From assembly GCF_003591515.1 (NCBI RefSeq), contig NZ_QZCG01000006.1, positions 62,001 through 126,000 of the forward strand: a stretch of DNA of 64,000 nucleotides, written 5' to 3'. This document shows positions 59,574 through 64,000 of the stretch, in pieces. The notes under the pieces are model-generated. The model saw only the letters and a program-made list of their open reading frames with translations. It did no database searches and had not been told where the DNA came from. The translations under genes and the position numbers were made by a program. Position 1 is the first letter of the stretch. Every line of letters begins with the position of its first letter. The DNA comes from Paracoccus onubensis. Lineage in GTDB: Bacteria; Pseudomonadota; Alphaproteobacteria; Rhodobacterales; Rhodobacteraceae.

Positions 59574-60910
59574 GCGCCCCGAAACCCGATGGTACCGAGG
59601 GGCGCAGTTCCCTGTTTCGCCTGATCCGCGGATTTCGCCGGGATCTGCTATCGACATTTCCCAAGCGGATGTACCGGGCCTGGATGGCCGAGTATCGCAA
59701 TCCGTTAATTCACAGTTTCGTCTGCAACGATCCGGCACTGGTTCGGCTGATTCTGCAGGAACGTCCCGACGATTTCCCGAAATCAAACCGCCTGCGCGAA
59801 GGGCTGGCGCCGCTGCTTGGAGAATCCGTCTTCGTCACCAATGGCGAGGAATGGCGGCATCAACGGCGCATTATCGATCCCGCTTTCGAAGGTGGCCGCG
59901 TACGCGAAGCCTTCCCGGCAATCTGGTCCGCGGCGAGTGCGATCATCGCACGGTTGCCGTCCGGAGAGATCGATATAGAGCCTGAAACCAGCCATGCCGC
60001 CGCTGACGTCATCTTTCGTTCGCTCTTCTCCCTACCGATCGAGCATGAAATTGCTTTCAAGGTCTTTCGGGCATTTCGCACCCATCAGGACAGTCAACCC
60101 CTCGTCAATCTCGCGGTGTTGATTCCCCTGCCACGCTGGCTACCCCGGTTCCCCTCCCGGCAAACGAAACGAAGTGCAGCAGAAATCCGGGAATTGATCA
60201 GGGAACTGGTCTCCGCCCGTATGAATGCAATTCGCGACGGTACCGCACCGGACGATCTGGCAACCAAGATCATGACAACATCGGATCCTCAGACCGATGA
60301 ACGCTTTACCGCCTCGGAAATGGTCGATCAGGTCGCGGTTTTCTTTTTGGCCGGGCATGAAACCGGCGCTTCGGCCCTAGCCTGGGCGCTATGGCTATTG
60401 GCGGCACATCCGGAATGGCAGGATCGCGTCGCCGCCGAAGGCAGAATGCTGACACCGGATTTCAAGGCTGTGTCGGGCCTGAAGGCCACCCGCGCCGTGT
60501 TTCGCGAAACCTTGCGGCTTTATCCCCCGGTCCCGATGATGGTGCGTGAAGCTGCCCAACCCGAAACATTCAGAGACCGAAAGGTTCCCCGGAAAGCACA
60601 ACTGGTCCTGTCGCCCTGGCATCTGCATCGGCATGAAAGATTATGGCAGCAGCCGGATATGTTCGATCCGGGCAGATGGGACACACCCGAAGGCAAGGCA
60701 AGCGCCCGTGATGCCTATATCCCGTTTTCTGCCGGGCAACGGGTCTGTCCGGGTGCCGGCTTCGCGATGCTGGAAGGGGTGGTGATGCTGGCACGGATCG
60801 CAGCGGCATTTCGGCTGTATCCGGGCAGCGAAACGCCCGTTCCGGTTGCCCGCTTGACCGTTCGGGGCAAGAACGGCATTCTGATCCGGCTGGAACGCCG
60901 CGAGGAATGA
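59570..60910 (+). CDS. Cytochrome P450
   Basis: A 446-residue P450 monooxygenase. The I-helix AGHETGAS (about 260-267, Thr replaced in the usual GHETT by GA), the K-helix E-x-x-R in FRETLRL near 313, and the heme-binding FSAGQRVCPGAGFAML with axial Cys393 are all present, so the fold and heme site are intact. A short N-terminal soluble form without a membrane anchor fits a bacterial class I enzyme; no ferredoxin or reductase is adjacent. It is coupled to the upstream hydrolase-like gene and the MmcQ gene begins one base after its stop. Substrate unknown. Confidence 0.93.
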   Translation: MSAPKPDGTEGRSSLFRLIRGFRRDLLSTFPKRMYRAWMAEYRNPLIHSFVCNDPALVRLILQERPDDFPKSNRLREGLAPLLGESVFVTNGEEWRHQRRIIDPAFEGGRVREAFPAIWSAASAIIARLPSGEIDIEPETSHAAADVIFRSLFSLPIEHEIAFKVFRAFRTHQDSQPLVNLAVLIPLPRWLPRFPSRQTKRSAAEIRELIRELVSARMNAIRDGTAPDDLATKIMTTSDPQTDERFTASEMVDQVAVFFLAGHETGASALAWALWLLAAHPEWQDRVAAEGRMLTPDFKAVSGLKATRAVFRETLRLYPPVPMMVREAAQPETFRDRKVPRKAQLVLSPWHLHRHERLWQQPDMFDPGRWDTPEGKASARDAYIPFSAGQRVCPGAGFAMLEGVVMLARIAAAFRLYPGSETPVPVARLTVRGKNGILIRLERREE

Positions 60911-61252
60911 ATGAGCCGCGAGGCAGTCAATCGCATATGTGCCGCATATCCGGGGGCCGAGCATTCCGATCCCTGGGGTGGAGGGCATGATTGCTGGAAG
61001 GTTGGCGGCAAAATGTTCGCGCTTACTGCCGCAATCGACCCTGTCGTTTCGGTCAAGACCGACAGTCCGGAAACCGCGCAGATGTTGATCGATGCCGGCG
61101 TGGCCAAGCCTGCGCGCTATCTTCACCGCAGTTGGGTCGCACTGCCTCTGGAGAGTCCCGAGGATGAGTTGCGGCACCGGATCAAGGTGAGTTATGAGAT
61201 TATACTGAAGGGCTTGCCTAAAAAAACTCAGGCAATACTTGTCGGGAAATGA
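60911..61252 (+). CDS. MmcQ/YjbR-family protein
   Basis: A 113-residue protein of the MmcQ/YjbR (DUF419) family, which has a CyaY-like fold: GAEHSDPWGGGHDCWKVGGKMFAL near residue 15, then KTDSPETAQMLIDAGVAKPARYLHRSWVAL near 57, ending SYEIILKGLPKKTQ. Function in the family is unclear; DNA-binding has been proposed. It starts immediately after the P450 stop (TGA-ATG), so it is probably cotranscribed. A run of seven A at 61220-61226 lies near its end. Confidence 0.88.
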   Translation: MSREAVNRICAAYPGAEHSDPWGGGHDCWKVGGKMFALTAAIDPVVSVKTDSPETAQMLIDAGVAKPARYLHRSWVALPLESPEDELRHRIKVSYEIILKGLPKKTQAILVGK

Positions 61253-61261
61253 TCCGTCTTG

Positions 61262-61816
61262 TCAGCCTGGCGGCATCATGCGCATCAACGCGGTCAATAT
61301 GGCAAGCGATCCGACAATCATGCCGCCCATCTTGATGACAAGTCGATTCTCCATATCCCGCATGTCCGCGCGAACCGCTGCGATCTCCTGATGCAGTTCA
61401 CTCCTTAGCGCCGAGCTTTCTTGTCGCAGTTCATTCCTAAATGCCGCATTTCCTTGCTGCAACTCATTCCTAAACGCCGCGTTTTCCTGCTGCATTTCAC
61501 TTCTGAATGCCGCGTTCTCCTGCTGCATTTCACTTCTGAATACCGAAAAATCCTGCTGTATCTCAATTTTGAAGTTGGAGAAATCCTGAAGCAGGCCGCT
61601 TCTCAATTCAGAGATTTCCTGTTGAAGATCACCCCGAGCCGCAAAGATGTCCTGCTTCAGGCGCTGTTCGGTGGTTTGAAGATCCTGCCGGGTCGCCAGA
61701 TCATCCGTATCAACATCCCTGATCACCTCGGCAATCGCTTCTGCCGCCGCCGGTTCCAGACCTGCCGCAGTCAGCTTGCGCGAGAGTTTCAGCGTATCGA
61801 TATTCAAAGCGTTCAT
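61262..61816 (-). CDS. Coiled-coil membrane protein with hendecad repeats (DUF1640-like)
   Basis: A 184-residue protein starting MNALNIDTLKLSRKLTAAGL, with an alpha-helical coiled coil over most of its length and a C-terminal membrane segment (MIVGSLAILTALMRMM). The centre holds five 11-residue units (FRSEMQQENAA, FRNELQQGNAA, and relatives). The layout of an N-terminal helical head, long hendecad coil and C-terminal anchor is like the bacterial DUF1640/CCDC90 family. The start at 61816 was chosen over 61924 because the upstream residues look non-coding. It is convergent with the MmcQ gene. Confidence 0.8.
   Translation of the reverse strand: MNALNIDTLKLSRKLTAAGLEPAAAEAIAEVIRDVDTDDLATRQDLQTTEQRLKQDIFAARGDLQQEISELRSGLLQDFSNFKIEIQQDFSVFRSEMQQENAAFRSEMQQENAAFRNELQQGNAAFRNELRQESSALRSELHQEIAAVRADMRDMENRLVIKMGGMIVGSLAILTALMRMMPPG
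61401..61565 (-). repeat. Five 33-bp tandem repeats encoding 11-residue units
   Basis: Units lie at 61401-61433, 61434-61466, 61467-61499, 61500-61532 and 61533-61565, each 33 bases and in frame with the coiled-coil gene. Units three and four (61467-61532) are nearly identical; outer units are more diverged. The eleven-residue period suits a right-handed coiled coil. Copy number could vary by slippage or recombination. Confidence 0.85.
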
Positions 61817-61890
61817 CACCCCGGATGATCCATGTTCTGCCTCAGAATAACACCGGTCAGCAGAATAAGGCGCTTTTGTTTGAAATTGGG

Positions 61891-63015
61891 TTAACGAAAC
61901 AACACCAGCGATCCGGGCGACCATGCCACGCGCGCCTTGGTGCCGACGGATTGGACATCGCGCCCGAAGACATTGCGCATCGAAATCCGGACCGTGTGTT
62001 GCGTGTCCTCTAACCGCAGATCGTAATAGGTCATGTCGCCGTAATAGACGACCTCATCGATGACCACGTCCGTTTCCCGCGCGTGCTGGCTGGATTGCCC
62101 CGGCGTCAGCAAGGTCATTGTTTCGGGCCGGAAGCCCAGCACCGGACCACTATCGTCGGGATTCGCCCGGCTGACCTGAGATTCAGGTAATTCGACAGGA
62201 CCCAGCCCCGGCACATCGACGCTGACGATCCCATCCGCTTCCCTTGTAATTTGCGCCGGCAGAAAATTCATCACGCCAATGAAATCCGCCACCCGACGAT
62301 CCTTTGGCCGCGCGTAAAGCGTCTCTGGCTCGTCCAGCTGTGCGATTTCACCATCGAACATGACCGCGATACGATCCGACATGACCAAAGCCTCTTCCTG
62401 GTCATGTGTCACCAGCACGAAGGTGATTCCGACCTGACGCTGCAGCTTGATCAGTTCCACCTGCATCTGCTCGCGCATTTTGCGGTCAAGCGCAGACAGG
62501 GGCTCATCCAGAAGCAGCACCTTGGGCTTCAGGATCAATGCGCGGGCCAGGGCGACACGTTGCCGTTGCCCGCCGGAAAGTGCATGGGCGGCACGCCCGC
62601 CGTAACCCCGAAGGCCCACCATCGCCAGTGCCTCCTCGACCAGAGCCGCCTTTTCCGATTTGCCGCGCGGATCGCGGCGCAGGCCGAATGCCACGTTCTG
62701 GGCGACAGTCAGATGCGGGAATATGGCATAGGACTGGAAGACCATATTGGTCGGCCGGCTATTCGCGGGCACATTCTCCATATGCTTGCCGTCGATCAGC
62801 ACAGCCCCCGAGGAAATGCCCTCGAACCCGGCGATCGTGCGCAGAAGCGTCGTCTTGCCGCAACCCGATGGCCCGAGAAGCGAGAAGAATTCACCTTCCC
62901 GAATAACCAGATCGATCCCGCGCAGAGCGTGATAATCACCGTAATATTTCTGAATCTCGTTGCATTCGATCATCGGCCTTGCGGTTTCGGGTCGTTGGTC
63001 ACGGGATGCAATCAC
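61891..63015 (-). CDS. ABC transporter ATP-binding protein, polyamine (PotA) type
   Basis: A 374-residue ATPase with Walker A GPSGCGKTT (about residue 52), signature LSGGQRQRVALARAL near 148, Walker B VLLLDEPLSALD near 172 and switch His in LVTHDQEEAL, followed by a C-terminal TOBE-type domain (about 260-370). This is the PotA/AfuC layout. The GTG at 63015, with GGAGG six bases upstream, overlaps the permease stop (GTGA); the ATG at 62973 is an alternative. It energises import of spermidine/putrescine or a related substrate; no solute-binding protein is in the window, so the substrate is inferred. Confidence 0.9.
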   Translation of the reverse strand: MIASRDQRPETARPMIECNEIQKYYGDYHALRGIDLVIREGEFFSLLGPSGCGKTTLLRTIAGFEGISSGAVLIDGKHMENVPANSRPTNMVFQSYAIFPHLTVAQNVAFGLRRDPRGKSEKAALVEEALAMVGLRGYGGRAAHALSGGQRQRVALARALILKPKVLLLDEPLSALDRKMREQMQVELIKLQRQVGITFVLVTHDQEEALVMSDRIAVMFDGEIAQLDEPETLYARPKDRRVADFIGVMNFLPAQITREADGIVSVDVPGLGPVELPESQVSRANPDDSGPVLGFRPETMTLLTPGQSSQHARETDVVIDEVVYYGDMTYYDLRLEDTQHTVRISMRNVFGRDVQSVGTKARVAWSPGSLVLFR

Positions 63016-63824
63016 AGGAAACCTCCACCATTCTTGCCACCCATCCGGGCGATACCCCGGCGGCGGAAATATTCGCCAATCCCCAGAAGCAGGATCGACA
63101 GCGCCACCAGTACCGTTCCCAATGCCATGATCGACGGGATCTGCTTGGGAAAACGAAGCTGGCTGAAAATATAGGTGGGCAATGTCGGTTCGGTTCCGGC
63201 CAGGAAGAAGGCAATAATGAATTCGTCCAGGGAAATGGTGAACGAGATCAGCAGCGACGAAATGATCCCCGGCATGACCAAAGGCAGGGTGATCAGGCGG
63301 AACGCACCCCATTTCGTCTCGCCCAGATCATAGGCCGCTTCTTCCAGAGACCTGTCGAGGCTGGAGAAAGCAGTCGACAGGATGGCGATTCCATAGGGCA
63401 TGCAGATCAGCGTATGGCCCAGGATCACCGTCAGGATCGACAATTCCACCCCCAGCCCAAGCAGGACGACCAGAAGCGACATGGCAACGATGATCTCGGG
63501 CAGGACCATCGGCAGCATGATGAAACCCATGATCCCACCCTTGCCCGGAAAAGTGAATCTGGTCGAGGCGCGAGCAGCGAAAACCCCAAGGCAGGTCGCC
63601 ATGACAGAAGCCGACACTGCTATGATCAGCGAATTGCTCAGCGCCCGGCGCAGCGTCGGATTACCCCACATCTGCGTGAACCAGTCAGTGGTGAAACCCT
63701 GAAGCGGAAAGGCGATGATCGTACCCGAATTGAACGCAAAAAGCGGCAAAAGCAGGATCGGCGCATAAAGGAACAACAGATAAAGCAGCGCATAGCTGCG
63801 CAAACCATTGCTTCGACCGCTCAT
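63012..63824 (-). CDS. ABC transporter permease, PotC type
   Basis: A 270-residue inner-membrane permease with six hydrophobic helices and the EAA-type loop SLEEAAYDLGETKWGAFRLITLPLVMPGI near 170, typical of polyamine/iron-type importers. The start at 63824 has GAGG eight bases upstream and overlaps the stop of the next permease gene (ATGA). Pairs with the partial PotB-type permease. Confidence 0.9.
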   Translation of the reverse strand: MSGRSNGLRSYALLYLLFLYAPILLLPLFAFNSGTIIAFPLQGFTTDWFTQMWGNPTLRRALSNSLIIAVSASVMATCLGVFAARASTRFTFPGKGGIMGFIMLPMVLPEIIVAMSLLVVLLGLGVELSILTVILGHTLICMPYGIAILSTAFSSLDRSLEEAAYDLGETKWGAFRLITLPLVMPGIISSLLISFTISLDEFIIAFFLAGTEPTLPTYIFSQLRFPKQIPSIMALGTVLVALSILLLGIGEYFRRRGIARMGGKNGGGFL

Positions 63825-64000
63825 TGTTTCACCCTCAGAAAGCGGCGATTGAGCCACAGGAAGATCAGGCTGACCACGGCAACGACCAGCATCGCCGTCA
63901 CCGCAAGCGCAGAACCAAGCGGACGGTTATCCAGAGCCAGCATCTGCACCTGTATCAGATTGGCAATCATCGGGATCTTGCCGCCACCGATCAGTTCGGG
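63821..64000 (-). CDS. ABC transporter permease, PotB type (partial, 5' end outside window)
   Basis: The last 59 codons of a permease run off the right edge: PELIGGGKIPMIANLIQVQM, then a final membrane helix (LAVTAMLVVAVVSLIFLWL) and the tail RRFLRVKQ. The ELxGGxxxxMIxNLI segment is typical of PotB-type permeases. The stop overlaps the PotC-type start. The rest of the operon, probably including the binding protein, lies beyond 64000. Confidence 0.85.
   Translation of the reverse strand, partial: PELIGGGKIPMIANLIQVQMLALDNRPLGSALAVTAMLVVAVVSLIFLWLNRRFLRVKQ

Noticed and set aside
61214..61235. Possible -1 frameshift signal: seven A flanked by TTGCCT and AGGCAA
   Set aside because: The reading-phase heptamer is not a standard slippery sequence, and no extended product frame follows; the MmcQ gene ends normally a few codons later.

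Overview
The window is one contiguous, gene-dense stretch of chromosome from an alphaproteobacterium, most likely a member of the Rhodobacteraceae close to Paracoccus/Rhodobacter. The evidence is the high GC content, the red-type (form IC) RuBisCO with CbbX, the envelope-biogenesis gene order pyrH-frr-uppS-cdsA-dxr-rseP-bamA-ompH, a small gene between glyQ and glyS, an Fds-type formate dehydrogenase, and NtrC/Dct-type regulation. Species cannot be fixed from the sequence alone. I see no rRNA, tRNA, CRISPR array, prophage, integrase or insertion sequence.

Region by region: 1-7385 (+) is a Calvin-Benson-Bassham operon, (cbbP)-cbbT-cbbA-cbbL-cbbS-cbbX-cbbY. It is followed by convergent tpiA and two iron-sulfur assembly genes (7407-9143, -). 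Next come tgt (+), a DUF2189-like membrane protein (-) and a nucleoside hydrolase (+). 12447-21041 (-) is the conserved translation/envelope operon pyrH to ompH. 21131-28572 holds miaA, an AraC-type regulator, rlmE-ppx, a persulfide-dioxygenase-like metallo-hydrolase, a TrkH-type K+ transporter and an unknown serine-hydrolase-like protein. 28829-34822 has a secreted peptidoglycan-binding-like protein, glyQ-small gene-glyS and purQ. 34888-38033 is a DctB/DctD-like two-component pair closed by a strong hairpin terminator. 38127-39871 is a phosphoesterase/lipid-kinase pair. 39934-46819 (-) is a LysR regulator plus fdsG-fdsB-fdsA-fdhD-fdsD. 46942-51418 is an RND efflux pair. xseA and divergent purD follow, then a shortened ATP-sulfurylase-like gene, a small protein, a LysR gene, trxB/lrp divergent, an alpha/beta-hydrolase-P450-MmcQ set, a hendecad coiled-coil protein, and a polyamine-type ABC transporter running off the right edge.

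Functionally, the window joins CO2 fixation (cbb) with formate oxidation to CO2 and NADH (fds), which would allow autotrophic growth on formate. Most other genes are housekeeping.

The most unusual observations are: an AT-rich, rare-codon patch with a perfect 10-bp inverted repeat inside glyS; a DctD-like regulator lacking the sigma54-contacting GAFTGA loop; a stand-alone ATP-sulfurylase-like protein without its catalytic HxxH motif; two copies of an intergenic hairpin repeat with compensated stem changes; and a hydrolase-P450 operon. I did not find a clearly new multi-gene system. The hydrolase-P450-MmcQ set and the ATP-sulfurylase relic are the least explained loci.
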